64,000 nt of DNA, taken from NCBI GenBank assembly GCA_934746015.1, contig CAKVEW010000015.1:1-64000 (forward strand). Reading direction: 5' to 3'. Position 1 is the stretch's first letter; each line of letters opens with the position of its first letter. The notes beneath the pieces are model-generated. The model saw only the letters and a program-made list of their open reading frames with translations, was not told the origin of the DNA and did no database searches. Of this stretch, positions 16,736 through 25,691 are shown piece by piece. The DNA comes from an uncultured Clostridium sp. (GTDB lineage: Bacteria; Bacillota; Clostridia; Clostridiales; Clostridiaceae). The position numbers and the translations under genes were made by a program.

Positions 16736-18142
16736 CTATTTCATAGGTACAACAACTGTTGAATTTTTAAAATCATAGAACATTAGCCAACATCCCATTC
16801 CATCTCTAGATTCATCCGAAACCCATGTTACAAATCCAGTCTTTCCTTCATATGGTTGTTCATCCTTATTCTTTTCTCCTGGAATTCCATATACAATATA
16901 TCTTAAATTCCCTTCTTTATCACATTTATATCCTAAGATAAAGTGCTTATGCTTTCTTATATAAGGATAATAGTTAAGCATTGGATAATATGCTACTGCA
17001 TATCTATTATAGTTAGACATATTACACATTTCATGTAAATCGTTGACTGATACTCTATACCACTTACAGAATTTAATTTCATTATATTTTTCTCTAAAAT
17101 TTTCAAATCCACTGGCTATGCTTTCAAAGTATTCACCAACACTACCTCTAATTTTAAACTCACTATTTTCTTCTTCTAATTTTTCTTCATATTCATCAAA
17201 TTTATTTTTTAAATAACCTCTATTTAAATCTTCAATTCCGTATAAACTTCCTTCTATACTACTATTAAAAGGATTTTCATTATAGTTTTGTTTTATAAAT
17301 GGATTATTCTCATCATCTACTGGTTCACTTATTTCATCATCTGCTTCTTCAATACTTCTAGTTTCTGTCTCATCAATATCTAGTTCTTCCCTAATGACTT
17401 CTTCTTCAACTACTACTTTATTCTCTTCTTCAATCACTTCATTTTCTATCTTTTCTTCAATGATTTCATTTTGTATATCTACTTCACTTCTAACCTCTTC
17501 TTCTTTAAGTTCAATTTCTTTTTCTACTTGTACTACTTCTTCTTGTTCTACTTGCACTACTTCTTCTTTTTCTACGTCTCTTTCAACATCTATTTTTTCT
17601 TCTAAAGAATCTGTAGATTTAATATCTTCTTCTCCCCTATGTTTGCTTTTCTTCTTTTTCTCATCTTTCTTAATATACTCCATTTTATCCTTGAATTTAT
17701 TATGGCTACAATCTACCATTTTATAATTTTTCCAACTATCACTTGGCTGCTCACCATTAATAAATCCACACATAACTATTATAGGAATACCATTTTTTTC
17801 TTTTCCTATGGCCGCTCCTGAAATCTTATCATAGGGTATTCCAAGTCCTGCTATATTATCCAGTGGATATTCCTTTGTTATTTCTGCCTTACCACCATCT
17901 GATACTAATATCTTACCTAAATTCAATATTTTTTTCATATCCTTCTTATTGCATATAGCTAAAATACAATATTCTTCTTCATCCCTTCTTAGATTTTGAG
18001 CATAAAAAGAAATCTTGCAAGAATTCCCTTTTGCCTCTATCTTTGAATATCCTGATAAGGTTTTGTCGTTTGAATTGGAGTAACCTCTTTCATCCTCTTG
18101 TAAAATAATAAAATTTCTATACAGCTTATTTAATTGTGACAA
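16736..18142 (-). CDS. Clostridial protein with acidic low-complexity linker
   Basis: 468 residues in three parts: a folded N-terminal domain (~1-150, with FIILQEDERGY and an IVMCGFINGE strand), a very acidic Glu/Val/Ile-rich linker (~160-300) and a folded C-terminal domain (~320-468, rich in Trp and Tyr, with CKWYRVSVNDL and GCWLMFYDF). There is no signal peptide or membrane segment. The start is TTG, with GGAGG 10 nt upstream. The layout of two domains joined by a long charged tether suggests a scaffold, perhaps in the spore or at the envelope, but this is speculation; I cannot name a function. Confidence 0.65.
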   Translation of the reverse strand: MSQLNKLYRNFIILQEDERGYSNSNDKTLSGYSKIEAKGNSCKISFYAQNLRRDEEEYCILAICNKKDMKKILNLGKILVSDGGKAEITKEYPLDNIAGLGIPYDKISGAAIGKEKNGIPIIVMCGFINGEQPSDSWKNYKMVDCSHNKFKDKMEYIKKDEKKKKSKHRGEEDIKSTDSLEEKIDVERDVEKEEVVQVEQEEVVQVEKEIELKEEEVRSEVDIQNEIIEEKIENEVIEEENKVVVEEEVIREELDIDETETRSIEEADDEISEPVDDENNPFIKQNYNENPFNSSIEGSLYGIEDLNRGYLKNKFDEYEEKLEEENSEFKIRGSVGEYFESIASGFENFREKYNEIKFCKWYRVSVNDLHEMCNMSNYNRYAVAYYPMLNYYPYIRKHKHFILGYKCDKEGNLRYIVYGIPGEKNKDEQPYEGKTGFVTWVSDESRDGMGCWLMFYDFKNSTVVVPMK

Positions 18143-18213
18143 ACCTTTAGAACCTCCATTTTACATTAATTCAATACATTATATGCTACTCATATCTAAA
18201 TATGTTAAAAATA

Positions 18214-18259
18214 AAACTCGTGAGATTTTTGTATTTTACTCCAAATTTCTCACGAGTTT
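18214..18259 (-). terminator. Terminator of the rnmV-rsmA operon
   Basis: 12-bp stem AAACTCGTGAGA/TCTCACGAGTTT with a 22-nt loop, ending on the minus strand in TTTTATTTTT, directly after rsmA. Confidence 0.8.
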
Positions 18260-18264
18260 ATTAG

Positions 18265-19116
18265 CTATTTTAATTTAAGGTATTTATTAATCTTATCAGA
18301 TAATGTAGCAAATTCATCTATAGTTAGGGTTTCTCCCCTTCTCTTTGGGTCAATATCTGCTTCTTTAAATGCTAGTTCTAAGTTTTCCTTAGATAATCCA
18401 ATATTTTTAACTCCATTCCAAAGAGTTTTTCGTCTCATATTAAATGAACTTCTTATTATTTCAAAAAATAACTTTTCATTTTCCACCTTTACCTTAGGCT
18501 CTTCTAATCTATCTAATCTAATTACAATAGAATCCACTTTAGGTCTAGGGATAAAGCATTGTGGTGGTACTCTTCTTACTATTCTAGTATTGCAATAGTA
18601 TTGAACTAATAAAGATAATGAACCATACTCTTTATTACCTGGCTCTGCATTCATTCTTTCAGCAACTTCTTTTTGAATCATTATAGTTAATGATTTAAAA
18701 TTATAATTTTCCTTTAATAACTTAACTATAATTGGAGTTGTTACATAATAAGGTAAGTTAGCAACTAACTTTACACTTTTCTCCTCTCCTATAACTTCAT
18801 TAAAATCAACCTTTAAAGCATCTTTATGTATTAATGTAAATTTAGGATTATCTCCTATTTCCTGAGTTAATATAGGAATTAAATCATTATCTAATTCTAT
18901 AGCAACAACTTTTTTTGCTTTATTTAATAATTGCGCTGTCAAAGTCCCAACGCCAGGTCCTATTTCTATAACTAAGTCATTTTCATCTACTTCTGCACCT
19001 AAGACTATATCCCTTGGTACTGAATCATCAACTAAGAAGTTTTGTCCTAGACTCTTTGAAAACTTAAAGTTATATTTTTTGACTAATTCAGCAGTTTTTA
19101 CATCTTTAATTTCCAC
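18265..19116 (-). CDS. rsmA: 16S rRNA dimethyladenosine transferase
   Basis: Methylates two adjacent adenines (A1518/A1519 in E. coli numbering) in helix 45 of 16S rRNA during 30S maturation; loss gives kasugamycin resistance in other bacteria. The 283-residue protein has SLGQNFL, the SAM motif [12 protein letters not shown] and the catalytic NLPYYVTTP. The start is GTG and shares one base with the rnmV stop codon (TAGTG), so the genes are translationally coupled, as in many Firmicutes. Also known as ksgA. Confidence 0.96.
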   Translation of the reverse strand: MEIKDVKTAELVKKYNFKFSKSLGQNFLVDDSVPRDIVLGAEVDENDLVIEIGPGVGTLTAQLLNKAKKVVAIELDNDLIPILTQEIGDNPKFTLIHKDALKVDFNEVIGEEKSVKLVANLPYYVTTPIIVKLLKENYNFKSLTIMIQKEVAERMNAEPGNKEYGSLSLLVQYYCNTRIVRRVPPQCFIPRPKVDSIVIRLDRLEEPKVKVENEKLFFEIIRSSFNMRRKTLWNGVKNIGLSKENLELAFKEADIDPKRRGETLTIDEFATLSDKINKYLKLK

Positions 19117-19670
19117 TACTTAACCACTCCTAGACTTTTTTCTATTTTTTCTATTGCTGTAATAAATTCTTCCTTACTTATAGAATACTTATTTAATCTA
19201 ATTAACATTTGATTTGCATTTCCATAACCGATTCCAAGTTCTTTTCCTAACATTAATCTTCTCTTTTTAGAATTGATATCTCCTGTTAACTTAAAATAAA
19301 ACATATCTTCTGAAGTAAATATTTCTTCAATTACCTCTTCTGATACCTTTGCTCTATTTAATGCTTCAATTATTACTTTTGGAGATGCATTTTCAACTCC
19401 AATATCATCACCTTTAATTCCGTCCTCTTGAGCAATATATGCATGTTTTATTCCCTTAACTCTTTTTGCTATTATATTTCTTATTTTTTCTCCTGCAAAA
19501 TCTGGATCCGTTAATACTATTACGCCTTTTCTCTTTTGAGCTTCCTTTATTCTCTCTATAACTTTAGCATTTATTCCAAAGCCTCCTACAGCTATAACTT
19601 CCGCATCCACTGCTTGCTTAACTGCTGTAATATCATCTCTGCCTTCAACTACAATAACTTCCTTTATCAA
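19116..19670 (-). CDS. rnmV: Ribonuclease M5
   Basis: Toprim nuclease that makes the final cuts on 5S rRNA precursor. The 184-residue protein has the Toprim motifs [10 protein letters not shown] at the N-terminus and [11 protein letters not shown] (~53), plus [12 protein letters not shown]. The start is TTG, with AAGGAA 9 nt before it. It overlaps rsmA by one base. The rnmV-rsmA pair downstream of tatD and a 3D-domain gene is the standard clostridial arrangement. Confidence 0.95.
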   Translation of the reverse strand: MIKEVIVVEGRDDITAVKQAVDAEVIAVGGFGINAKVIERIKEAQKRKGVIVLTDPDFAGEKIRNIIAKRVKGIKHAYIAQEDGIKGDDIGVENASPKVIIEALNRAKVSEEVIEEIFTSEDMFYFKLTGDINSKKRRLMLGKELGIGYGNANQMLIRLNKYSISKEEFITAIEKIEKSLGVVK

Positions 19671-19752
19671 AATATTAACTTCCTTTCTCCAATATACCTA
19701 AGTAATAATTTATCCTTATCTATCTATTATGTCAAACTATATTAATAAGAAT

Positions 19753-19782
19753 AAAAAGGATGCTCTTAAGAGCATCCTTTTT
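19753..19782. terminator. Terminator, perfect 30-bp palindrome
   Basis: AAAAAGGATGCTCTT followed at once by its reverse complement, with T-runs on either strand, immediately 3' of the 3D-domain protein gene. It separates that gene from rnmV. Confidence 0.85.
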
Positions 19783-19785
19783 ATT

Positions 19786-20838
19786 CTACCATTCTCCTGG
19801 ATAAGCTAAAATATAAACAGGAACATTATATTTTCTTCCCCAGCTGTTAATTGCTTCTTCATTAGAATTAACATATACATCAACGATATTACCTTTTATA
19901 GCTCCACCAGTGTCTGCCGCTATTGCTTTACCGTATCCCTCAACATATACTAATGATCCTAGTGGGATAACTCTTGGATCTACTGCTATAGTACTAATTC
20001 CATTTGGATCTCTTACAGGCACAGTTCCTGTTGCTGTAACCCCGCCACCACTATACGCCGTAGATTCTACATATAAAACGCTCTTATAATTTAATAGTTG
20101 CCCATCTCTACTTGCGAATGTTCTTCTAGTTCCTTGTGTAACTATTTTGTTCACTGGTTCTACTACTACTTTTGAGCTTTTAACAGTTTTTGAAAATTCT
20201 TTTCCGTTTTTATATACAACCTCGTAAAGAACTTCCTTTTCTCCTGCTGCTCCTTCTTGCCTAATTTCTTCAAGACCAGTATCAAGATTTGAATCTTCTT
20301 CTACAACTACATCAAAACTAATAGCTTCTGAGGCTAAATGTTTTTTTATCTCAATCTTAACTAGATTTATCTGTAAGTCAGATGTAATCTTTGTATCTAA
20401 TGCAGGTGTTATTTCATCTACTCCCTGATTAAATTCAATTCCTTGATCTTTAAGTTCTTCTTTTTCTACCTCTAGCATGTCTTCAATTGTGTCTTCTGCA
20501 GTATCTATTTTTGTCTTTTTATCTCCTACAGTCAACTCTACTGAAACAGCCCTTTTAATAGATATTGTATCTCCTTCAGATACATTACTATTTAAAGCTG
20601 GTTGAACTTTATCCTTAGGATTAACTATAACCCCTTGTGAATCCAACACATCTTTAACAGTCCCTTTATATGTGACAAATGTTTCTTCTTTACCGTCTAT
20701 TTTCATCGTTATAGTCTTTTTCATATTTACGAACGTCACTGATATAATTACTAATGTAAGTAAAATAACTATCAGTATTTTTGCCTTTGGACCGTTAGAA
20801 AAGTTATTTTTCAGGTATTTTTTAATATTTTCTACCAT
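19786..20838 (-). CDS. YabE-like G5/3D domain cell-wall protein
   Basis: 350 residues, anchored by one N-terminal membrane segment (~18-40). Two ubiquitin-like DUF348 repeats (~42-95 and ~98-155) are followed by a G5 domain (~160-240) and a C-terminal 3D domain with its three conserved aspartates in VRDPNG, AVDPRVIPLGS and AADTGG. This is the layout of Bacillus YabE and resuscitation-factor (Rpf/Sps) proteins, which are predicted lytic transglycosylase-like peptidoglycan hydrolases. ATG follows GGGAGG. It has its own consensus promoter. Confidence 0.9.
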   Translation of the reverse strand: MVENIKKYLKNNFSNGPKAKILIVILLTLVIISVTFVNMKKTITMKIDGKEETFVTYKGTVKDVLDSQGVIVNPKDKVQPALNSNVSEGDTISIKRAVSVELTVGDKKTKIDTAEDTIEDMLEVEKEELKDQGIEFNQGVDEITPALDTKITSDLQINLVKIEIKKHLASEAISFDVVVEEDSNLDTGLEEIRQEGAAGEKEVLYEVVYKNGKEFSKTVKSSKVVVEPVNKIVTQGTRRTFASRDGQLLNYKSVLYVESTAYSGGGVTATGTVPVRDPNGISTIAVDPRVIPLGSLVYVEGYGKAIAADTGGAIKGNIVDVYVNSNEEAINSWGRKYNVPVYILAYPGEW

Positions 20839-20873
20839 CTCTACTTCCTCCCTTTGGCAAGAGCGTCTTTTGC

Positions 20874-20902
20874 ATTATAATTGAATAAGTCGCTTCTGTC
20901 AA
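20874..20902 (-). promoter_or_regulatory. Consensus promoter of the yabE-like gene
   Basis: On the minus strand TTGACA (20897-20902), 17-bp spacer, TATAAT (20874-20879): both boxes match the sigma-A consensus exactly. The leader is ~30 nt. The remaining 20903-21069 holds no gene; I searched it for a c-di-AMP riboswitch, which often precedes such genes, and did not see one. Confidence 0.8.
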
Positions 20903-21069
20903 ATTAGACCTCCTGCATAAAAAAACTGTACTTAAAAAATGCAACCCTGTGCATAGTTAAATATAAATTATAAAAATAATAGCAATTTTACAGTTGTTTA
21001 TCGAAAGTAGATTCTAGCTATAATTTTTCTTTAGTTAAAGACTATATAGTAACATCTTATAATTGTACT

Positions 21070-21855
21070 TTATATATCTCTTACTATCAACCTCTTAAAA
21101 TTCTCATTTACAGCTAAATTAACCTCTTTAGGCCCTAAATTTTTGATTTCAGCAATTTGTTCTATTATATAAGATATATAATCTGATTTATTCCTTTTTC
21201 CTCTGTTTGGCGTAGGTGCCATATATGGTGCATCTGTTTCTACTAGTATTTTTTCCATAGGAATCTCACTTACCACTTCAACAATCCTCTTAGCATTTTT
21301 GAAGGTAACCACACCCCCAACTCCTATGTAGTAACCAAGTTTTATGCACTCCATTGCAAATTCTACACTTCCTGAAAAACAGTGAAGTATTCCCTTTACA
21401 TTAGGAAATTCTTTAAGTATCTCCAATGTATCTCCATGTGCATCTCTATCATGAATTACAACTGGTAAGTTTAACTTTTCTGCCAGTTTCATTTGTCTTC
21501 TGAATACTTCTCTTTGTACTTCTTTAGAAGGGTTTTCCTCCCAATAGTAGTCTAATCCAATTTCTCCTATTGCAAGTATCTTTTCATTTTTATTAATTAA
21601 AGTTACTATTTCACTTTCTACATCATCATTAAATTCATCAGCATTTTCTGGATGTATTCCTAATGCTCCATAAATAAAATCATTTTCTATAGTTAAATTA
21701 TATGTTTTCTCTATACTTTCATAACTTGATGCACAATTTAATATTAAAGCAACTCCATTTGATTTGATTTCTCTTAAAACATCTTCTCTGTCTTCATCAA
21801 AGGAGTTATCATCATAATGGGCATGTGTATCATATATTATATACTTATTTTCCAT
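21070..21855 (-). CDS. tatD: TatD family metal-dependent DNase
   Basis: 261-residue TIM-barrel hydrolase with DTHAHYDD (metal-binding HxH), GEIGLDYYW, PVVIHDRDAH, LHCFSGS and ETDAPYMAP, i.e. the full TatD metal site. TatD enzymes are 3'-5' exonucleases with roles in DNA repair or D-Tyr-tRNA deacylation. The C-terminus has RNKSDYI and NEN. ATG start with a GGAGGT-like site. It lies upstream of the yabE-like gene, as in most Firmicutes, where the block continues from metG. Confidence 0.93.
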   Translation of the reverse strand: MENKYIIYDTHAHYDDNSFDEDREDVLREIKSNGVALILNCASSYESIEKTYNLTIENDFIYGALGIHPENADEFNDDVESEIVTLINKNEKILAIGEIGLDYYWEENPSKEVQREVFRRQMKLAEKLNLPVVIHDRDAHGDTLEILKEFPNVKGILHCFSGSVEFAMECIKLGYYIGVGGVVTFKNAKRIVEVVSEIPMEKILVETDAPYMAPTPNRGKRNKSDYISYIIEQIAEIKNLGPKEVNLAVNENFKRLIVRDI

Positions 21856-21985
21856 TTTTTATACCTCCAAATTTTTCATTATATTTATCATTATAGTACA
21901 AAAGTTTAAATAATAAACATAATTCCTTTAAATACATCATAAATTAAGATATATATTATTCAATATATATAATTTAAACCTAAAG

Positions 21986-22009
21986 AAAAAACTCCTTTCG
22001 GAGTTTTTT
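21986..22009. terminator. Bidirectional terminator
   Basis: Stem AAAAAACTCC/GGAGTTTTTT with a TTTC loop, downstream of the Na/Pi cotransporter gene on the minus strand. Confidence 0.85.
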
Positions 22010-22059
22010 AATTTTAAAGTGAAAATTCCTTTTAATAGGCATTTTCATAATTATATTTA

Positions 22060-23661
22060 CTATTTTCTTCCAGAGTGTCCAATGTTATTAGCATGGTCCC
22101 CTATTCTTTCTAAATTACTTATTAGATCTAAGAATACAACGCTAGATGCTGCTGAACAATGCTTTTCATTTAGTCTCTTTATATTATTTTCTCTAAGCTT
22201 CTTTTCTAATCTATCTATCTCTTCTTCTGCAACTTCTAGTGATTTTGGCGCATCTAATTTTTTGTTATTATAACTATCTATTGCAATTTCTATAGCTTCA
22301 ACAGTCTTATCAAATATTAATTTAAGTTCCTCTTTAGCTGTATCTCCAAGATGAATTCCCTTACTCATCTTCTCCACTGCTAAATCTGCAATATTCTCTG
22401 CATGATCACCTATTCTCTCAATATCATTTATAACATGATAAGTTGAACTAAATAACTTAATATCTTCTTCTGGTAAATCTAATTGTGATAATTCAACTAA
22501 GTAATCTGTTATATCTTTCTCTAAAGCATTTATAATCTTTTCATTTTTATATACTTTATCTACAGCTTCTTCACTATTTTCAGTAAATGCAGTCATTGAT
22601 AGAATTACATTTTCCCTAGCTTTATTAGCCATTCTTAAAGTTTCTTTAAAGACTTGTCCATTTGCTACCACTGGAGTTTCTAAAAGCTTTTTATCTAAAT
22701 ATATAGCTCCTTCTTTTTCTATTTCTCCGTCACCAGGAAGTATCATATTTACTAACTTAACTAAATATGAGGATAGTGGTAATAAAATTACTGTTACTGT
22801 TATATTAAATATTGTATGTGCATTAGCTACTTGTCTTGCTACACTTGGATCCGTTCCTTGGATAAAGCTTATAAATGGTTTTATAAATGGGAAGAAAATT
22901 ATAGCTCCTATTGTATTAAATAGTAAGTGAACTATTGCTGCTTTTTTTGCAGTTCTATTTGCTCCCAATGATGCTAGTATTGCAGTAACGCAAGTTCCGA
23001 TATTACATCCTAATATTACTGGAAATGCTAGGCTCATATCTATAGCTCCTGTAGTTGCTAAAGCTACTAATATACCTGTAGTTGCTGATGAACTTTGTAC
23101 AATCGCTGTCATAGCAAGTCCTGCAAGTAATCCCAATATGCTATTATCCGCAACTACAATTACGAATTCCCTAAACCAAGTTGCTTCAGAAATTGGTTGC
23201 ATAGCAGTTGACATAGCACTCATTCCTAAGAAAAGAATACCAAAACCTAATGCTATACTTGCTAAATCTCTAACCTTCTTCTTTTTTGCTATAAGTAATA
23301 TTATAGCCCCTACACCCACAAATATTGGTGCAATTGCATCTAAATTAAAGGATACCATTTGTGCTGTTATTGTTGTTCCGATATTTGCTCCCATTATTAC
23401 ACCAGTTGCTTGAGCTAATGTCATTAACCCAGCACTTACGAAACTAACTACCATAACAGTTGTTGCACTTGAGCTTTGAATTATTGCTGTAACTATCGCA
23501 CCTACTAAAACTCCTATGTATTTATTACTTGTTAATCTTTCTAATATAGATTTTAGTCTTTCCCCTGCTGCATTTTCTAATCCATCTCCCATTAGCTTCA
23601 TTCCATATAAGAACATACCTAATCCGCCAATAAGACCTGTTAAAATAGAAAAACTATTCAT
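22060..23661 (-). CDS. Na/Pi cotransporter family protein with PhoU-like tail
   Basis: 533-residue membrane protein of the NptA/YjbB (SLC34-like) type. Two inverted transport repeats each hold the hallmark QSSSAT (near residues 63 and 188), in a membrane domain of ~310 residues; the C-terminal ~200 residues form two PhoU-like helical bundles with RIGDHAENI and RIGDHANNI metal-binding motifs. It should import phosphate with sodium, or export it as YjbB does. The upstream DNA has 11-bp-spaced TTAACA repeats like PHO boxes, which supports a phosphate role. ATG with AAGGAGA. Confidence 0.93.
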   Translation of the reverse strand: MNSFSILTGLIGGLGMFLYGMKLMGDGLENAAGERLKSILERLTSNKYIGVLVGAIVTAIIQSSSATTVMVVSFVSAGLMTLAQATGVIMGANIGTTITAQMVSFNLDAIAPIFVGVGAIILLIAKKKKVRDLASIALGFGILFLGMSAMSTAMQPISEATWFREFVIVVADNSILGLLAGLAMTAIVQSSSATTGILVALATTGAIDMSLAFPVILGCNIGTCVTAILASLGANRTAKKAAIVHLLFNTIGAIIFFPFIKPFISFIQGTDPSVARQVANAHTIFNITVTVILLPLSSYLVKLVNMILPGDGEIEKEGAIYLDKKLLETPVVANGQVFKETLRMANKARENVILSMTAFTENSEEAVDKVYKNEKIINALEKDITDYLVELSQLDLPEEDIKLFSSTYHVINDIERIGDHAENIADLAVEKMSKGIHLGDTAKEELKLIFDKTVEAIEIAIDSYNNKKLDAPKSLEVAEEEIDRLEKKLRENNIKRLNEKHCSAASSVVFLDLISNLERIGDHANNIGHSGRK

Positions 23662-23680
23662 TAATATTCTCCTTGCTAAA

Positions 23681-23782
23681 TTAATACTTTTTGTTAATGT
23701 AAAATTAACATTTTGTTAACAAATTTAATATACAACGATTACCTTGAAATGTAAATATTAATTATATGTTAAATTTTCTTAA
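23681..23782 (-). promoter_or_regulatory. PHO-box-like TTAACA repeat arrays upstream of Na/Pi cotransporter
   Basis: On the minus strand four TTAACA-like hexamers occur with exactly 11-bp periodicity (plus-strand hexamers at 23681, 23692, 23703 and 23714). A second set at 23745, 23756 and 23767 keeps the same period, with a weaker fourth near 23777. Direct TTAACA repeats every 11 bp are the binding site of PhoP dimers in Firmicutes. The location before a phosphate transporter fits. No match search was run. Confidence 0.6.
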
Positions 23783-23902
23783 CATATATATTATTCATAT
23801 TTTATTTATTTTTTTGTCACAAGACTGTCATAATAATGATATATCATAGTACTTGTAAAGTAGTTAAAGCATTATTATTTACCCCTAAAACCATCTAATG
23901 GT

Positions 23903-23942
23903 CCCTAGATTAAATTATTCCCCAAAATTATTTAATCTAGGG
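23903..23942. terminator. Strong hairpin between MetRS-2 and Na/Pi cotransporter genes
   Basis: 13-bp stem CCCTAGATTAAAT/ATTTAATCTAGGG. It lies just beyond the MetRS-2 stop codon but its T-run (TTTTC) is on the plus strand; on the minus strand a second small hairpin with TTTTAGG follows. It may serve as terminator for either direction. The rest of 23783-23902 shows no gene. Confidence 0.55.
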
Positions 23943-23956
23943 TTTTCATTTTCCAA

Positions 23957-25546
23957 TTAATATTTTTCCTCTTTTAATCTATTAAGCTCTTCTGAAGCCT
24001 TCTTTTTATCTATCTTACTAAATAAATTCTCTATATTTTTAATTTTCCCTTCTTTCTTTTCTATATAACTCCATATAGGTTCCTCTAAATCAAGAGCAAC
24101 TCTGATTTTTTCACAAGTTCTTGGTATGAATGGATCTAACAAATTTGATAAGTTTATTATAAATTGTAATGCTTCATAAATATTTATATTCCCAGCTTCA
24201 TATGATCTATTTACCTTCTTAACAGCTGATATAATGTCTAAAAGTGAATTCTTAAACTTACCTTCTTCAATATAATCTCCTATATCAAAATATAAATTAA
24301 GAATTTCATTCTTAAACTCTTTAGATATATTTCCCCTTGGGATATTAGATTTATATTTATTATGAATATCATTAAGAACTTTATTTATAAAGCCTCCAAT
24401 ATTATTTACTAAGTCTCTATTTACAACACTTATAAAGTCTCTCCAAGTAAAATCTGTATCCTTTGTTTCTGGAGAATTAAGTGATAAATAATATCTAAAT
24501 TCATCTGCGTCATAATTTTCTACAATATAATCAACCCATATTGCCCAATTCTTAACTGATGAGAAATTCTTTCCTTCTAACTTTAAATATTCACTAGAAA
24601 TAACTCTTAAATTAGGATTTTTTATCCCAAGTCCAGCTAGAATTGCTGGAAATATTACTGTATGAAAGGGAATATTATCTTTTCCATGAATAAAATAAAC
24701 TCTAGAATCTTCCCCTTCCCAATATTCTCGCCAATCTTCATCTCGTCCCTCTAAAGCTTTCATACTGGCTGTTATATATCCCATAACAGCTTCTATCCAA
24801 ACGAATATCTTTTTATCTTCATATCCATCTAAGGGAACATCTACTCCCCAATTAAAATCTCTTGTTACAGCCTTATCCCTTAAACCTTCATCTAAGTATC
24901 TATTTACTATCTTTTGTGCATTTTCTCTCCAACCCTTTTGCCTAATTAAAAGTCTTCTAACATCATTTTCAAAGTTTGATAAAGAGAAAAATAAATGCTT
25001 TGTTGTCTTTTCAATAGTTTCACCACCACAAAGCTTACACCTTTTATCTAGTAATTCTTCACTATCTACTATTTCATAGCAATTTTCACATTGATCTTCT
25101 GATACTATTTCCCCACAATGAGGGCATTTCCCCTCTACATATCTATCAGATAAAAACTCATTACAATTCTCGCAATAAGCTTGTTCAATTTCCTTTTCAT
25201 ATATATAACCTTTATTATATAAATCAAGAATAAATTCTTTAACCTTTGACTGGTGATATTCTGAATGTGTTTTTTCAAATACATCAAAAGAAAAGCCAAG
25301 ACTATCGAAACATCTTTTAAACTCATCATGATATTTAATAGTTGCTTCTAAAGGAGTTATTCCCTCCTCCTTAGCTTTCATAGTTACAGGAGTTCCATGA
25401 CAGTCTGTCCCAGATATAAATATTACTTCATCTCCCATAAGCCTATGATACCTTGCAATTATATCCCCTGGTAATAATACAGCTATTCTCCCTAAATGTA
25501 ATGGTCCATTTGCATAAGGCCATGCATTTCCAACTATTATATTCAT
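23957..25546 (-). CDS. Second methionyl-tRNA synthetase (MetRS-2), no C-terminal tRNA-binding domain
   Basis: 529-residue class I synthetase. It has PYANGPLHLG with the HIGH-type HLGR, a double zinc-knuckle insert with four Cys pairs (~121-178) of the archaeal/E. coli type, and WIEAVMGYI. The KMSKS loop is altered to KNFSSVKN, lacking the second lysine. The C-terminal EMAP/Trbp domain found in the neighbour metG is absent. Such divergent second MetRS enzymes occur in some Gram-positives and can be insensitive to MetRS inhibitors (known for pneumococcal MetRS2). Whether this one charges tRNA-Met is not shown. It follows metG on the same strand. Confidence 0.85.
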   Translation of the reverse strand: MNIIVGNAWPYANGPLHLGRIAVLLPGDIIARYHRLMGDEVIFISGTDCHGTPVTMKAKEEGITPLEATIKYHDEFKRCFDSLGFSFDVFEKTHSEYHQSKVKEFILDLYNKGYIYEKEIEQAYCENCNEFLSDRYVEGKCPHCGEIVSEDQCENCYEIVDSEELLDKRCKLCGGETIEKTTKHLFFSLSNFENDVRRLLIRQKGWRENAQKIVNRYLDEGLRDKAVTRDFNWGVDVPLDGYEDKKIFVWIEAVMGYITASMKALEGRDEDWREYWEGEDSRVYFIHGKDNIPFHTVIFPAILAGLGIKNPNLRVISSEYLKLEGKNFSSVKNWAIWVDYIVENYDADEFRYYLSLNSPETKDTDFTWRDFISVVNRDLVNNIGGFINKVLNDIHNKYKSNIPRGNISKEFKNEILNLYFDIGDYIEEGKFKNSLLDIISAVKKVNRSYEAGNINIYEALQFIINLSNLLDPFIPRTCEKIRVALDLEEPIWSYIEKKEGKIKNIENLFSKIDKKKASEELNRLKEEKY

Positions 25547-25563
25547 AAAAACCCCCTTCTTTT

Positions 25564-25691
25564 GAATGAAGAATGTAAAATGAAAAGTGAAAAATATAGG
25601 AGAAAACTCAGCCTAAGCTGAGTTTTATAATATTGATAATTTAGCAACAGCTAATTTATTTCCTTAATTCTTCATTCTTAATTTTTCATTC
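25564..25691. repeat. Short palindromic repeat element (MITE-like) between the two MetRS genes
   Basis: Imperfect terminal inverted repeats made of GAATGAA/AATTAAG-type words (left 25564-25590, right 25663-25691) flank an inner hairpin with CTCAGC/GCTGAG (25606-25625). It fills the gap from the MetRS-2 start to the metG stop codon. The first 18 bases recur at 29540-29557. This looks like a non-coding dispersed repeat; transposition is not shown. Confidence 0.45.

Noticed and set aside
17394..17821. Serine/threonine-rich plus-strand open frames opposite the 468-residue protein
   Set aside because: They are complements of the Glu-rich linker codons (GAA read as TTC), have no ribosome binding site and no coding character of their own.
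20839..21069. Possible c-di-AMP (ydaO-type) riboswitch before the yabE-like gene
   Set aside because: Such riboswitches often precede 3D/Rpf-type genes, but the conserved aptamer blocks were not visible and the mapped promoter leaves a leader of only ~30 nt.
23783..23942. A plus-strand small RNA ending at the 23903-23942 hairpin
   Set aside because: A C-rich stretch and a T-run exist, but I found no convincing promoter with proper spacing, and the hairpin is equally explained as the end of MetRS-2.
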